DNA of 64,000 nt from Kocuria marina. GTDB lineage: Bacteria; Actinomycetota; Actinomycetes; Actinomycetales; Micrococcaceae. Below the pieces are notes generated by a model that did not search any database, was not told the origin of the DNA, and saw nothing but the letters and a program-made list of their open reading frames with translations. This document shows positions 45,528-55,459 of this stretch, piece by piece. Numbering within the stretch: the stretch's first letter is position 1; each line of letters begins with the position of its first letter. The stretch spans positions 186,001 to 250,000 of the forward strand of contig BMZV01000002.1 of assembly GCA_014652975.1 (NCBI GenBank), read 5' to 3'. Made by a program: the position numbers and the translations under genes.

Positions 45528-46253
45528 GTGAGTCCCGTGGTGGCCCGGCAGTCCCAACAGCGCGTGCTCGCGGTGGACCCCGGTCTCACCCGGTGCGGTT
45601 TCGCCGTGGTGGACATGTCCGCGCAGCGAACCGGAACGTTCGTGCACGTCCAGGTGAGCGGGACGCGCGCGCACGAGGCCCTCGAACACCGCGTGCTGTC
45701 GATCATGCGGGCCGCCGAGGAACTCATGGACCGCTTCCGCCCGGACGTCGTGGCCGTGGAACGCGTGTTCGCGCAGAACAACGCTCCCACGGTCGTGGGC
45801 ACGGCCCAGGCCACGGGCGTCGTGATCGCCGCGGCCGCGGTGCGGGGCATCCCGGTCGCGTGGCACACCCCGTCCGAGGTCAAGGCCGCGGTCACCGGGG
45901 ACGGCTCCGCGGACAAGGAATCGGTGAACCGCATGGTCGTGCGCATCCTGCGCCTGGACGCCCCGCCGCGGCCCGCGGACGCCGCCGACGCGCTGGCCCT
46001 GGCCGTGTGCCACGGGTGGCGCGGTGGGATGGCCGGTGTCAACGCGGCCGAGCGCACGTCCACCCACTCGGGTTCGCGCCCGATGCAGACCCGCCGGGGT
46101 GCCGCACTGACTCCGGCGCAGCAGGCGTGGCGACGCGCCGAGACCGCGTCGCGAGCCCCCGGTGCCACTGCGCCCCGCGCATCCGGTACGGCCGCGTCCC
46201 GCGCGCCGGGCGCAGCGACCGGTACCCGCGGGCGGCGCGGCCGGGTGTCCTGA
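45528..46253 (+). CDS. ruvC: Holliday junction resolvase RuvC with long C-terminal tail
   Basis: 241 residues. RuvC cuts four-way junctions. Acidic catalytic residues are in [11 protein letters not shown] (D17), VAVERVF, and the C-terminal [12 protein letters not shown] pair. The catalytic domain ends near residue 170; the last 70 residues are an Arg/Ala/Pro-rich tail with repeated ASRAPG-type units, absent from typical RuvC (about 170-190 residues). GTG start; only weak ribosome-binding signal four bases after yebC, suggesting coupling. Confidence 0.94.
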   Translation: MSPVVARQSQQRVLAVDPGLTRCGFAVVDMSAQRTGTFVHVQVSGTRAHEALEHRVLSIMRAAEELMDRFRPDVVAVERVFAQNNAPTVVGTAQATGVVIAAAAVRGIPVAWHTPSEVKAAVTGDGSADKESVNRMVVRILRLDAPPRPADAADALALAVCHGWRGGMAGVNAAERTSTHSGSRPMQTRRGAALTPAQQAWRRAETASRAPGATAPRASGTAASRAPGAATGTRGRRGRVS

Positions 46254-46316
46254 GCCTCCCGTTGCGGGCCCGCCTCACGAGCAGGAGCACACGTTCTGGG
46301 TGTCCCCGACGCTTGG

Positions 46317-46322
46317 TACAGT
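46317..46322 (+). promoter_or_regulatory. -10 box TACAGT, ruvAB promoter
   Basis: TACAGT in the 185-base gap between ruvC and ruvA, about 117 bases before ruvA. I see no convincing LexA box in the gap. Confidence 0.4.
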
Positions 46323-46438
46323 GACGGGCAGGAATTCGTACACGTGTTCGAACGGCGCACCACGTCCTGCCCCCAGGTCGCGGCGCGTTCGGACACACCG
46401 ATGTTCTCGGCCGGCGGCCGTGGGAGGGGAGGGGCACC

Positions 46439-47080
46439 GTGATCGCCTCGATAACCGGTGAGGTGCGCTTCGTGGGGGCCACGCTCGCCGTGGTGGAGGT
46501 CTCGGGCTTCGGCATCGAGGTCAACGCGAGCCCCCGCACGCTCGCCGGGCTGCGGGTCGGTGCCACCGCGCACCTGCACACCGCGTACATCGCCCGCAAG
46601 GACGAGGCGCCGGTGCTGTTCGGTTTCGCCCAGGCGGACGAGAAGGAGATCTTCTCCGTCATGCTCGGGGTCTCCGGGGTGGGCCCGCGCACCGCGCTCG
46701 CCGCGGTCTCTGTCCTCGGGCCCGACGACGCCCGGCGCGCGATCGCCGCCGGCGACGACAAGGCCTTCACGGCCGTCCCCGGGATCGGACCGAAGTCCGC
46801 GCGGCGCATCGTCCTGGAACTTGCGGACAAGCTCGTCCTGCCGGACCCCGCGCCGCAGCAGAGCGCACAGCCCGGCATGCAGGTGTGGCGTGAGCAGGTC
46901 GTGGACGCTCTCACGGGTCTGGGCTGGAGCGAGAAGGACGCGGCCCGCGGGATCGACGACGCCCTCGAGACCCAGCCGGAACTGGCGGAGTCCGCCAACG
47001 TGGCCGAGATCCTGCGCGCCGTGCTGTCCTGGCTTGGCACCGCCAAGGCCACGTCCCACACGCGGACCAGGGGGCGGTGA
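46439..47080 (+). CDS. ruvA: Holliday junction branch migration protein RuvA
   Basis: 213 residues. OB domain ([27 protein letters not shown]), two helix-hairpin-helix motifs ([13 protein letters not shown] and [16 protein letters not shown]) and the C-terminal domain that contacts RuvB ([15 protein letters not shown]). It forms the tetramer that holds the junction. GTG start after GGGAGGGGAGG. ruvB begins inside its last codon (GTGA overlap). Confidence 0.96.
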   Translation: MIASITGEVRFVGATLAVVEVSGFGIEVNASPRTLAGLRVGATAHLHTAYIARKDEAPVLFGFAQADEKEIFSVMLGVSGVGPRTALAAVSVLGPDDARRAIAAGDDKAFTAVPGIGPKSARRIVLELADKLVLPDPAPQQSAQPGMQVWREQVVDALTGLGWSEKDAARGIDDALETQPELAESANVAEILRAVLSWLGTAKATSHTRTRGR

Positions 47081-48183
47081 GCATGGCCGTGGAGGAACGT
47101 GGATCGGTGGGCCAACAACGTCTCGTGGGCGCCGAGGGCGACTACGACGACCAGCAGCTCGAGGCGTCCCTGCGCCCGGGGACCCTGCACGACTTCGTGG
47201 GGCAGAAACGGGTGCGGGCACAGCTGTCCCTCGTGCTCGAGGCCTCCAAGCTGCGCGGGCGCACCGCGGACCACGTGCTGCTGTCCGGGCCCCCGGGCCT
47301 CGGCAAGACGACCCTGGCCATGATCATCGCGCAGGAGCTGGATGTCCCCCTGCGGATCTCGTCCGGTCCCGCGATCCAGCACGCCGGTGACCTCGCGGCC
47401 ATCCTGTCCTCCCTGACCCACGGGGAGGTGCTGTTCCTGGACGAGATCCACCGGATGTCCCGGCCCGCGGAGGAAATGCTGTACATGGCCATGGAGGACT
47501 TCCGCGTGGACATCGTGGTGGGCAAGGGCGCCGGTGCCACGTCCATCCCACTGGACCTGCCCCCGTTCACGCTCGTGGGTGCCACCACCCGCGCGGGGCT
47601 GCTGCCCGGGCCACTGCGCGACCGGTTTGGCTTCACGGGTCACCTGGAGTTCTACTCCGTCGAGGAACTCGAGCTCGTGCTGCGCCGTTCGGCAGGGCTG
47701 CTCGACCTCACCATGACGAGCGAGGCGTTCACGGAGGTCGCATCGCGCTCACGCGGCACCCCTCGTATCGCCAACCGACTGCTGCGGCGCGTGCGGGACT
47801 GGGCGCTCGTGCACGGCGTGGAGCGCATCGACGCGCGGGCCGCCGGATCCGCACTCGACATGTACGAGGTGGACGCCCGGGGTCTGGACCGCCTGGACCG
47901 CAACGTGCTCTCGGCCCTGGTGAACAAGTTCAACGGCGGCCCCGTGGGGCTGTCCACCCTGGCGATCGCCGTGGGGGAGGAGACCGAGACGGTCGAGACC
48001 GTCGCGGAACCATTCCTGGTCCGCGAGGGCCTGCTCGGTCGCACCCCGCGCGGGCGGATCGCCATGGCCGCGGCGTGGGAGCACCTGGGACTCGACGTCC
48101 CCGAGCACGCTGCGTTCAAGGACCCGGCGCTGAAAACCGCGCTCGCCACCGAACCGGACTCGGAGGATCCGTCCAGCACGTGA
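47077..48183 (+). CDS. ruvB: Holliday junction branch migration motor RuvB
   Basis: 368 residues, AAA+ motor of branch migration. Walker [13 protein letters not shown], Walker [10 protein letters not shown], sensor 1 VGATTRAG, arginine finger region LRDRFGF, and the winged-helix end ([19 protein letters not shown]). GTG start overlaps ruvA by four bases. A short Asp/Ser-rich C-terminal tail follows the family end. Confidence 0.97.
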   Translation: MSMAVEERGSVGQQRLVGAEGDYDDQQLEASLRPGTLHDFVGQKRVRAQLSLVLEASKLRGRTADHVLLSGPPGLGKTTLAMIIAQELDVPLRISSGPAIQHAGDLAAILSSLTHGEVLFLDEIHRMSRPAEEMLYMAMEDFRVDIVVGKGAGATSIPLDLPPFTLVGATTRAGLLPGPLRDRFGFTGHLEFYSVEELELVLRRSAGLLDLTMTSEAFTEVASRSRGTPRIANRLLRRVRDWALVHGVERIDARAAGSALDMYEVDARGLDRLDRNVLSALVNKFNGGPVGLSTLAIAVGEETETVETVAEPFLVREGLLGRTPRGRIAMAAAWEHLGLDVPEHAAFKDPALKTALATEPDSEDPSST

Positions 48184-48197
48184 CCAGATCCATCCCC

Positions 48198-48203
48198 TAA
48201 GCT
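48198..48203 (+). promoter_or_regulatory. -10 box TAAGCT, yajC-secDF promoter
   Basis: TAAGCT 14 bases after the ruvB stop, giving a leader of about 80 bases before yajC. Confidence 0.4.
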
Positions 48204-48287
48204 GGGGAGGATCGGCCGGGACCTTCGCACCCCTGCGCAGTCGTGCCCGGTCGCGCTGTACGTGCACCTCGACAGAACGGATCCTTC

Positions 48288-48860
48288 GTGACCATCCTCG
48301 CTCAGACCCAGGACGCTGCCGGTGGCGGCGCCGGAACCGCATGGTTCCTGCCCGTGATGCTCGTGGTCATGGTCCTGCTGCTGTGGCTGCCCATGCGCCG
48401 ACAGAAGAAGGCCCAGGCCCAGATGAAGGCCAAGCAGGCCACCATGGAGCCGGGCACGCGCGTGATGACGAGCTTCGGTCTCTACGGCACCCTGCGGGAC
48501 ATGGACCGGGAGAACAACAAGGCAGTCCTGGAGGTCTCCCCGGGCCAGCTCGTCACGGTGCACTCCCAGACCGTGACCACCGTGGTGGACGAGCTGCCCG
48601 CCGAGTCCGCGGCCACCGCCGCCCCCGGCGTGGTCGAGGCGGAGTCCGTGCAGGCCGGTACCCCCGAGGCGGCCGGTTCGGCGCATCGCGTGGATCCGGT
48701 CGACCCCGTGGACGGTTCCACGGCCGCCGGCGAGCAGGGCACTACCCAGCGCGGCGCCACCCAGCCCGGCACCACACCGGGCGCGGCGGCCCCGGATGCC
48801 TCGCAACGGACCTGGCGCGACGCCCGCGACCGCGACGATCGCGGTAACCCCACTACCTGA
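48288..48860 (+). CDS. yajC: Sec translocase accessory subunit YajC
   Basis: 190 residues. One membrane helix (17-36, AWFLPVMLVVMVLLLWLPM), then the conserved RRQKKAQAQMKAKQATMEPGTRVMTSFGLYGTL. The tail from about residue 95 is Ala/Thr/Gly-rich and about twice the length of typical YajC. It belongs to the SecDF-YajC complex that helps pull exported proteins through SecYEG. I start at the GTG at 48288; no strong Shine-Dalgarno is seen. Confidence 0.93.
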   Translation: MTILAQTQDAAGGGAGTAWFLPVMLVVMVLLLWLPMRRQKKAQAQMKAKQATMEPGTRVMTSFGLYGTLRDMDRENNKAVLEVSPGQLVTVHSQTVTTVVDELPAESAATAAPGVVEAESVQAGTPEAAGSAHRVDPVDPVDGSTAAGEQGTTQRGATQPGTTPGAAAPDASQRTWRDARDRDDRGNPTT

Positions 48861-48881
48861 TTTTCCCCCCCCACCGGGACA

Positions 48882-48908
48882 CGGGCCGAGGACCTCGGCC
48901 CGTTTCTC
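48882..48908 (+). terminator. intrinsic terminator between yajC and secD
   Basis: 9-bp GC stem CGGGCCGAG/CTCGGCCCG with a three-base loop, followed by TTTCTC; one of the few hairpins here with a T-run. It lies inside the yajC-secD gap. Confidence 0.6.
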
Positions 48909-48958
48909 ATGTGTCGACCGGGCCGCGGCCCCGGTCGAGGACACGTTGAAGGACACCA

Positions 48959-50872
48959 ATGGCAGCAGAGAAGAAGGCGCAGACCCCGGGATCGCGTGGC
49001 GGGTCCCGTTGGCGGCGCACCAGGGCCTCCAGCACGTCGGAGGGGACCCCCGGGAACGGGACCGCAGCGGCGAACGGCACGTCCGGTCGGAACGGGACGG
49101 GCACCGCGAAGCGACGCCCCCGCTCCGGAGCGGGGGCGTCGGCAGCGCGCAAGGCCCTGGTGGCCCTTGCAGCGGTGATCGCGATCCTCGCCGGGGTCCT
49201 CGTCTACGGTGTGACGACCGAGCGCACCGGGTGGGCGCCCAAACTGGCGCTGGATCTCGAGGGTGGCACGCAGATGGTGCTCTCGCCCACGCTGCAGGGG
49301 GAAAAATCCGGTCAGGACATCTCCCAGGAGCAGCTCGACCAGGCGGTCGAGATCATCCGCCAGCGCGTGGACGGTGCGGGTGTCTCCGAGGCGGAGATCA
49401 CCACGCAGTCCGGGCGCAACATCGTGGTGTCGATGCCCGGTGTGCCCTCGTCCGAGACGCGTGAGCTGATCCAGACGTCCGCGCAGATGGCGTTCCGTCC
49501 CGTGATCGTCTCGGGCCCCGGCGCGGCCACCCCGGAGAACCAGCGCACCGACCCCACGTCGATCCCCCAACCGGAGGGTGAGCCCGAGAACTCGTCCGAC
49601 CCCAAGTGGGTCACGCGGGATCTCTTCGTCAGGTACGAGGCGCTCGACTGCAGCGCGCCGCGGCCCCAGGAGGAGCGCGCCTCCCAGCCGCAGGACAAGG
49701 CGATCGTGGCGTGCGATCCGCAGAGCAACGCCAAGTTCATCCTGGGCCCCGTCGAGATCCCCGGCACGGACATCGCCACGGCGTCCTACGCCCAGGCGTC
49801 CAACTCCCAGGGCCACGCGACGGGCGGGTTCGCCGTGAACCTGCAGTTCAACGACGAGGGCACGCAGACCTTCAAGGAACTTTCCGAACGGCTCTACGGA
49901 CTCGGCCAGGGTGGACAGAACGGTGCACGCAACCGGTTCGCGATCGTGCTGGACGGTTCCGTGGTCTCCGCGCCGACCATGAACGCCGTGATCACGGACG
50001 GTCGTGCGCAGATCACCGGCAGCTTCACCGAGGACGAGGCCAAGTTCCTGTCCGAGCAGTTGAAGTACGGTGCGTTGCCGGTGTCCTTCTCGATCGACTC
50101 CGAGCAGCAGATCTCCGCAACCCTGGGCAGTAACCAGTTGCGGATGGGCATCATCGCGGGGCTGATCGGTCTGGCGCTCGTGTGCATCTACTCGCTGTTC
50201 CAGTACCGCTGGTTGGGTCTCGTGACCATCGCCTCGCTCGTCGTGGCCGGTGTCGTGACCTACCTGGCCATCACCCTGCTGGGGTGGGGCGCGAACTACC
50301 GGCTGTCCCTGGCCGGCGTCGCGGGTCTCGTGGTGGCGATCGGTCAGACCGCGGACTCGTTCATCGTGTACTTCGAACGCATCCGTGACGAGATCCGCGC
50401 CGGGCGTACGATCCCGGCCGCCGTGGACCACGGCTGGCAACGCGCGCGCCAGACGGTGCTCGCGTCCAAGGCCGTGAACCTGTTGGCCGCCGTGGTGCTC
50501 TACTTCGTGGCCGTGGGCAATGTGCGCGGCTTCGCGTTCACGCTCGGTCTCACCGCGATCGCGGACCTGCTGGTCGTGTTCCTGTTCACCCACCCGATCA
50601 TGGTGTTGCTCGCACGCACGCGCTACTTCGGCAACGGCGCGCGGCACTCCGGTCTGGACCCCGAAGCGCTCGACGCCGTCCCGCTCTACCGCGGCGCCGG
50701 TCGGCTGCGCAGCCCCGAGGACGGTGACGGTCTCACGATCGCCGAACGCCGACGCCGCGCAGCACAGCAGGCGAGCGCAGCGCCGTCGTCCACCGCCGGA
50801 GCCCACGGGAACGCGTCCGTCGGCTCCACCGCGGCCACCGCCCGTCCCGATTCCGAGGAGACCCAGCGATGA
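48959..50872 (+). CDS. secD: protein translocase subunit SecD
   Basis: 637 residues. SecD uses the proton gradient to complete protein export. First membrane helix (about 62-82), periplasmic P1 domain starting LALDLEGGTQMVLSPT, SecD signature VVSAPTMNAVITDGRAQITGSF, and the five-helix membrane end (LAGVAGLVVAIGQTADSFIVYFERIRDE). The N-terminal 55 residues are a basic, Gly/Thr-rich cytosolic extension; the C terminus is a Ser/Ala-rich tail. The ATG overlaps no other gene; secF starts in its last bases. Confidence 0.96.
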   Translation: MAAEKKAQTPGSRGGSRWRRTRASSTSEGTPGNGTAAANGTSGRNGTGTAKRRPRSGAGASAARKALVALAAVIAILAGVLVYGVTTERTGWAPKLALDLEGGTQMVLSPTLQGEKSGQDISQEQLDQAVEIIRQRVDGAGVSEAEITTQSGRNIVVSMPGVPSSETRELIQTSAQMAFRPVIVSGPGAATPENQRTDPTSIPQPEGEPENSSDPKWVTRDLFVRYEALDCSAPRPQEERASQPQDKAIVACDPQSNAKFILGPVEIPGTDIATASYAQASNSQGHATGGFAVNLQFNDEGTQTFKELSERLYGLGQGGQNGARNRFAIVLDGSVVSAPTMNAVITDGRAQITGSFTEDEAKFLSEQLKYGALPVSFSIDSEQQISATLGSNQLRMGIIAGLIGLALVCIYSLFQYRWLGLVTIASLVVAGVVTYLAITLLGWGANYRLSLAGVAGLVVAIGQTADSFIVYFERIRDEIRAGRTIPAAVDHGWQRARQTVLASKAVNLLAAVVLYFVAVGNVRGFAFTLGLTAIADLLVVFLFTHPIMVLLARTRYFGNGARHSGLDPEALDAVPLYRGAGRLRSPEDGDGLTIAERRRRAAQQASAAPSSTAGAHGNASVGSTAATARPDSEETQR

Positions 50873-51903
50873 GCAACCGACTCGCGCGTTTCGGCAATGA
50901 CCTGCACAGCGGGCGCAGGTCCTACCCCTTCGTCCAGAAGCGGGGACCGTGGCTCGCCGTGAGCCTGGCCCTCGTGGTGATCTCCGTGCTGATCCCCGTG
51001 ATCAAGGGCGGGTTCAACCTGGGGATCGACTTCACGGGCGGCTCCGAGTTCACGGTCTCGGACGTGTCCACCACGGACGTCTCCCTGGGCGAGCGGGCGG
51101 TCGCCGAGACCCCCGGTGCCCACGAGGCGACCGTGACGAACATCGCCCCGGGCACCGTGCGGGTGCAGACCCAGCAGCTCGACGACGACCAGACCCTGAC
51201 CCTGAAGAACAAGTTGCAGGACGCCTACGGCGTGGGCGAGGACCAGGTGACCTCCAACTTCGTGGGACCCACGTGGGGCCAGGGTGTCACCCGACAGGCC
51301 CTGTGGGGGCTCGTGATCTTCGTGGTGCTCGCGCTCGCACTCATGGCGCTGTACTTCCGCACGTGGAAGATGTCCGTGGCCGCGATCGCGGCCATGCTCT
51401 TCACGATCGTCATCACCGCGGGTGTGTACTCCCTGGTGGGCTTCGAGATCACCCCCTCCGCGGTGATCGGCTTCCTTACGGTGCTGTCCTACTCGCTCTA
51501 CGACTCCGTGGTGGTCTTCGACAAGGTGCGTGAGAACACCGCGGGGCTCGTGGGCGGCAGCGCCCCGGAGGAACGCAGGAAACGCACGTTCGGGGAACAG
51601 GTCAACCTGGCCGTGAACCAGACGCTCGTGCGCTCGATCAACACGTCCGTGGTGGGCATCCTCCCCGTGGGGTCCATCCTGTTCATCGGTGCGTACCTGC
51701 TCGGGGCCGGAACGTTGAAGGACCTCTCGCTGTCCCTGTTCGTGGGCATCATCGTGGGCACTCTCGCCACGCTGTTCGTGGCCGCGCCCCTGTACTCGTG
51801 GTTGCGCGAGCGCGAAGCCGGCGTGCGGGAGCAGACCCGCCGGGTGCTCGAGCACCGCACGGGCGAGGCCCCTCCGGTGAGCGCGGATCCCGTCGAGGTC
51901 TGA
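50869..51903 (+). CDS. secF: protein translocase subunit SecF
   Basis: 344 residues, six membrane helices. Signature NLGIDFTGGSEFTVSDV near the N terminus and the membrane core GFLTVLSYSLYDSVVVFDKVRENT, VNQTLVRSINTSVVGILPV. Partner of SecD; its ATG overlaps the secD stop by four bases (ATGA), so they are made together. A strong terminator follows. In many actinobacteria apt lies between secF and rel, but not here. Confidence 0.96.
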   Translation: MSNRLARFGNDLHSGRRSYPFVQKRGPWLAVSLALVVISVLIPVIKGGFNLGIDFTGGSEFTVSDVSTTDVSLGERAVAETPGAHEATVTNIAPGTVRVQTQQLDDDQTLTLKNKLQDAYGVGEDQVTSNFVGPTWGQGVTRQALWGLVIFVVLALALMALYFRTWKMSVAAIAAMLFTIVITAGVYSLVGFEITPSAVIGFLTVLSYSLYDSVVVFDKVRENTAGLVGGSAPEERRKRTFGEQVNLAVNQTLVRSINTSVVGILPVGSILFIGAYLLGAGTLKDLSLSLFVGIIVGTLATLFVAAPLYSWLREREAGVREQTRRVLEHRTGEAPPVSADPVEV

Positions 51904-51917
51904 CGCGACACCTCGCA

Positions 51918-51954
51918 CTCGTGGCCGGTCGCGCATGGCGTGACCGGCCACGAG
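51918..51954 (+). terminator. terminator after secF
   Basis: 17-bp stem with one G-T pair (left arm begins CTCGTGGCCGGTC) and an ATG loop, 14 bases after the stop. Confidence 0.8.
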
Positions 51955-51997
51955 CGCTGTGACCGAACGGTGCGGGCGGCGACGTCACTCAGGACCC

Positions 51998-52086
51998 CGT
52001 CCGCGGCACGTGAGCACTGCGTCCGCGGCGCGTCCGTACCGTGTCCGCGGCACATCCGCACCGTTGTCCGCGGCGTGTCGGCGCGG
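51998..52086 (+). repeat. four 22-23-bp tandem repeats upstream of rel
   Basis: Units start at 51998, 52020, 52042 and 52065, each beginning YGTCCGCGGC; units 2 and 3 share the end TCCG(T/C)ACCG. Spacing of the TCCGCGG core is 22, 22 and 23 bases, close to two helical turns. The array ends four bases before the rel -10 box. Confidence 0.65.
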
Positions 52087-52089
52087 GCT

Positions 52090-52095
52090 TAGACT
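52090..52095 (+). promoter_or_regulatory. -10 box TAGACT, rel promoter
   Basis: TAGACT in GGCTTAGACTGG, a 12-mer shared with the hisS promoter; leader of about 65 bases. Confidence 0.5.
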
Positions 52096-52165
52096 GGGAC
52101 ATCAGCCCGCGGGGGCTCATGTCCGGCTTCCCGCGGTCGCGGCGACGATGAGGAGGCCACGGATC

Positions 52166-54619
52166 ATGTCCAGCCAGTCCGAGAACGGTGGTGCCCAGGC
52201 ACCCGTGGGCTCCGCGGTCACGTCCTCCGGCGCGCCCTCCGCTCAAGAGGCGTCCCGCCCCAATGCCGCCCCGCCCGCTCGCCCGAGTGTCGCGCGCGGT
52301 GACTTCGGGGGCACCCATTTCGTCCTACCCGCCTCTCGGCCCGTGTTCGGGCGGGCGGTCTTCCCGGGGCGCAGTGAACGCACCCGCTCGACCCTCTCGG
52401 TGCTCAGCGGTGAATCGGTCCCGAGCTCGCCCATCCTGGTGCCCCTGCTGCGCACGGTGCAGAACACGCATCCCGAGGAGGACCTCTCGGTCCTGGAGCG
52501 GGCCTTCACGGTCGCGGACACCCACCACGAGGGACAAAAGCGCAAGTCCGGGGACCCGTACATCACCCACCCGGTGGCCGTGACCACGATCCTCGCGGAA
52601 CTCGGGATGACCGGTGCCACGCTCGTGGCCGGTCTACTGCACGACACCGTGGAGGACACGTCCTACACTCTCCAGCAGGTGCGCGAGGAGTTCGGCGAGG
52701 AGGTCGCCGCGCTCGTGGACGGCGTGACCAAGCTGGACAAGATCCAATACGGGGAGAACGCGCAGGCGGAGACCGTGCGCAAGATGATCGTGGCCATGGC
52801 CAAGGACATCCGCGTGTTGGTCATCAAACTCGCGGACCGTTTGCACAACGCCCGGACGTGGCGCTTCGTGTCCTCCGAGTCCTCCGGGCGCAAGGCGCGC
52901 GAGACCCTTGAGATCTTCGCGCCGCTGGCCCACCGACTGGGCATGAACACGATCAAGTGGGAGCTCGAGGACCTGTCCTTCGCGGCCCTGCACCCCAAGG
53001 TCTACGAGGAGATCGTGCGCATGGTGGGGGAACGCACCCCCGAGCGCGAGCGTCACCTCGCGGAGATCCGGGGTCAGATCGCCGAGGCGCTGGGCGCCTC
53101 CGGCATCGAGGCCACCATCACGGGCCGGCCGAAGCACTACTACTCGATCTACCAGAAGATGATCGTGCGGGGTAAGGACTTCGACGAGATCCACGACCTG
53201 CAGGCCGCGCGCGTGCTCGTGAACTCCGTGCGCGAATGCTACGCGGCGTTGGGCGTGCTGCATGCCAAGTGGCGGCCGCTGCCCGGGCGATTCAAGGACT
53301 ACATCGCCATGCCGAAGTTCAATATGTACCAGTCCTTGCACACCACGGTGATCGGGCCCGCGGGGCGTCCCGTGGAGATCCAGATCCGCACCCACGAGAT
53401 GCACCGCCGCGCCGAGTACGGCGTGGCCGCGCACTGGAAGTACAAGGACAAGGTCAACCAGGCGAACTCCGCGACCCCCAAGGCCAAGGAGGGTGAGCTG
53501 AACTGGCTCAGCTCCCTGGTGTCGTGGCAGGAGGAGGCCAAGGACTCCTCGGACTTCCTGGACTCGCTGCGCTATCAGATCAACACCGCCGAGGTGTACG
53601 TGTTCACGCCCAAGGGCGAGGTCATGGCCCTGCCCACGGGGTCCACGCCGGTGGACTTCGCGTACGCGGTGCACACCGAGGTGGGCAACCGCACGATCGG
53701 CGCGCGCGTCAACGGCAAGCTCGCCCCGCTGTCCTCCCGGCTGCAGCACGGGGACCGCGTGGAGATCCTCACGTCCAAGTCGGAGCAGGCCGCTCCGTCC
53801 CAGGACTGGCTCAAGTTCGTGGGCTCCCCGCGGGCGCGCACCAAGATCCGGCAGTGGTTCTCCAAGGAACGCCGCGAGGAAGCGATCGAGCGGGGCAAGG
53901 ACCAGCTCACCCGGGCGCTGCGCAAACACCAGCTCCCGCTGCAGCGCACGGTCACGAGCGAAGCGCTGCTCGCGGTGGCCCAGGACTTCAACCGCGGCGA
54001 CGTGGCGGCGCTCTACGAAGCCATCGGTTCGGACGCTGTGGGCGCCCACCAGGTCGTCGACAAGTTGTTGCAACACCTGGGCGGGGCCGAGGGCACGGAG
54101 GAGGACCTCGCCGAGACCACGCGGGTGACCCATCCCGTGCGCCCCGGCGTCTTGGACGCGGGTGTGCTCGTGCAGGGGGCCTCGGACGTCTACGTCAAGA
54201 TCGCCCGGTGCTGCACCCCTGTGCCCCCGGACGAGATCGTGGGTTTCGTCACGCGCGGGTCCGGGATCTCAGTGCACCGCAAGGACTGCGCCAACATGCG
54301 GGTCATCCCGGAGGACGACGACCGGATCAAGGACGTCTCGTGGGCGCCCACCCAGTCCTCCCTGTTCCTCGTGGAGATCCAGGTGGAGGCCCTCGACCGC
54401 AAGTCCCTGCTCTACGACGTGACCAAGGCGCTGTCGGAGAACCACGTGAACATCCTCTCGGCCCAGGTGCACACCTCGCGGTCCCGGTTGGCGATCTCCC
54501 GGTTCTCGTTCGAGATGGGGGACACCCGCTACCTGGACCACGTGCTCAACCAGGTGCGCCGGATCGACGGCGTCTACGACGTCTACCGCACCTCGGGACA
54601 CCGCCCGGTCAACTCCTGA
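52166..54619 (+). CDS. rel: bifunctional (p)ppGpp synthetase/hydrolase Rel
   Basis: 817 residues. Hydrolase HD domain (about 100-260; [10 protein letters not shown]159/D160), synthetase domain ([55 protein letters not shown]), TGS domain ([24 protein letters not shown]), zinc-finger-like CC region ([16 protein letters not shown]) and ACT domain. Both active sites look intact. A Ser/Ala/Pro-rich N-terminal extension of about 90 residues is unusual in length. AGGAGG precedes the ATG. Master switch of the stringent response. Confidence 0.96.
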   Translation: MSSQSENGGAQAPVGSAVTSSGAPSAQEASRPNAAPPARPSVARGDFGGTHFVLPASRPVFGRAVFPGRSERTRSTLSVLSGESVPSSPILVPLLRTVQNTHPEEDLSVLERAFTVADTHHEGQKRKSGDPYITHPVAVTTILAELGMTGATLVAGLLHDTVEDTSYTLQQVREEFGEEVAALVDGVTKLDKIQYGENAQAETVRKMIVAMAKDIRVLVIKLADRLHNARTWRFVSSESSGRKARETLEIFAPLAHRLGMNTIKWELEDLSFAALHPKVYEEIVRMVGERTPERERHLAEIRGQIAEALGASGIEATITGRPKHYYSIYQKMIVRGKDFDEIHDLQAARVLVNSVRECYAALGVLHAKWRPLPGRFKDYIAMPKFNMYQSLHTTVIGPAGRPVEIQIRTHEMHRRAEYGVAAHWKYKDKVNQANSATPKAKEGELNWLSSLVSWQEEAKDSSDFLDSLRYQINTAEVYVFTPKGEVMALPTGSTPVDFAYAVHTEVGNRTIGARVNGKLAPLSSRLQHGDRVEILTSKSEQAAPSQDWLKFVGSPRARTKIRQWFSKERREEAIERGKDQLTRALRKHQLPLQRTVTSEALLAVAQDFNRGDVAALYEAIGSDAVGAHQVVDKLLQHLGGAEGTEEDLAETTRVTHPVRPGVLDAGVLVQGASDVYVKIARCCTPVPPDEIVGFVTRGSGISVHRKDCANMRVIPEDDDRIKDVSWAPTQSSLFLVEIQVEALDRKSLLYDVTKALSENHVNILSAQVHTSRSRLAISRFSFEMGDTRYLDHVLNQVRRIDGVYDVYRTSGHRPVNS

Positions 54620-55232
54620 CGGGTCCGCCCGCGCGTCCGGCCTCGAGCGCCCGTGCGAGCTTGCGGACGCGGGCGATCGCGACCCGGCGCCCCGGCAGCT
54701 TTGCCAGGGCCTCGAGTTCGGCGAGCAGGTGCTGCGGTGAGCAGTGCAGGCGCGGTGCGCTCAGTAGGGCGAGCAGAGCGGCGTCGCCGGCCGGGCCGGT
54801 GACGTGTATCGCGAGGTCCACGGCGGTGCGCAGGGGAGTGGTCAGTGTGATGCCGTGGTGGACCACGAGGTCCCGCGGCGCGAACCCCGTCTGGTGGATC
54901 ACGAGGCCCGGCGGCACCGTGGTGGTCGTGCGCGCGGACTTGTCCACGAGGATCGTCACGGGCGAGGGCTCGGGTGCGCAGCGGTAGAACCACGCGGCTC
55001 CGAGCCGCCCCAGCACACCCCGCCGTTGCAGGTGCCCGGGCACGACCCTGCTCACCACCGTGGCTCGCAACTGGAGCGTGGGGGCGGTGGTCGCGGGTAC
55101 GTAGGCGTCGAGCAGTTCGCGGCGCAACAAACCGTCCTCGGTCATCGCGCTCAGTTCGGCGCGGCTGAACGGGTGGCCCGGGAGCAGGACGAGGGGCGCG
55201 GTGGTGCCGCGAGCGGTGAGCACGGAGGTCAT
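54609..55232 (-). CDS. AbiEi-like antitoxin-domain hypothetical protein
   Basis: 207 residues, tentatively assigned. [38 protein letters not shown] resembles the C-terminal half of actinobacterial AbiEi-type antitoxin proteins, where an R-T-AVDLA motif is characteristic. The usual N-terminal helix-turn-helix is not evident and no AbiEii toxin gene is near, so function as an antitoxin is doubtful. The ATG at 55232 is six bases behind a TGGGAT hexamer. It overlaps the end of rel by 11 bases, convergent. Confidence 0.6.
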   Translation of the reverse strand: MTSVLTARGTTAPLVLLPGHPFSRAELSAMTEDGLLRRELLDAYVPATTAPTLQLRATVVSRVVPGHLQRRGVLGRLGAAWFYRCAPEPSPVTILVDKSARTTTTVPPGLVIHQTGFAPRDLVVHHGITLTTPLRTAVDLAIHVTGPAGDAALLALLSAPRLHCSPQHLLAELEALAKLPGRRVAIARVRKLARALEAGRAGGPVRS

Positions 55233-55399
55233 GGACCCATCCCACCCCACGGCGAACCGGAAGGGCAGGGCAGCGCACCGATTGTGGAGAAACGCCCGTG
55301 GACCGAGACCTGCGGCGCGCTCCCACGCCACGGTGCGCGGGCCGGTGCCGTACGCATCGCGCGCCGAGGCGAGGAACGCCCCCGCCCTTGGGAACCAGT

Positions 55400-55440
55400 G
55401 GAACGCCCCCGTCCGGGCAAACCGGGGACGGGGGCGTTCC
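55400..55440. terminator. terminator after the DUF349 gene with a duplicated arm
   Basis: 15-bp perfect stem (GGAACGCCCCCGTCC and its complement). A second copy of the left arm, GGAACGCCCCCG, stands at 55373-55384 and could pair with the same right arm. Confidence 0.7.
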
Positions 55441-55459
55441 TGCAGTCAGCGGCAGAAAA

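Noticed and set aside
46336-46350. GTTCGAAC near ruvA, resembling a LexA box
   Set aside because: Actinobacterial LexA boxes need GAAC and GTTC half-sites with a four-base spacer in the other order; this is only a short palindrome.
54609-55232. AbiE phage-defence pair
   Set aside because: Only an AbiEi-like C-terminal pattern is seen; no nucleotidyltransferase toxin gene is next to it and the flanking genes are housekeeping.
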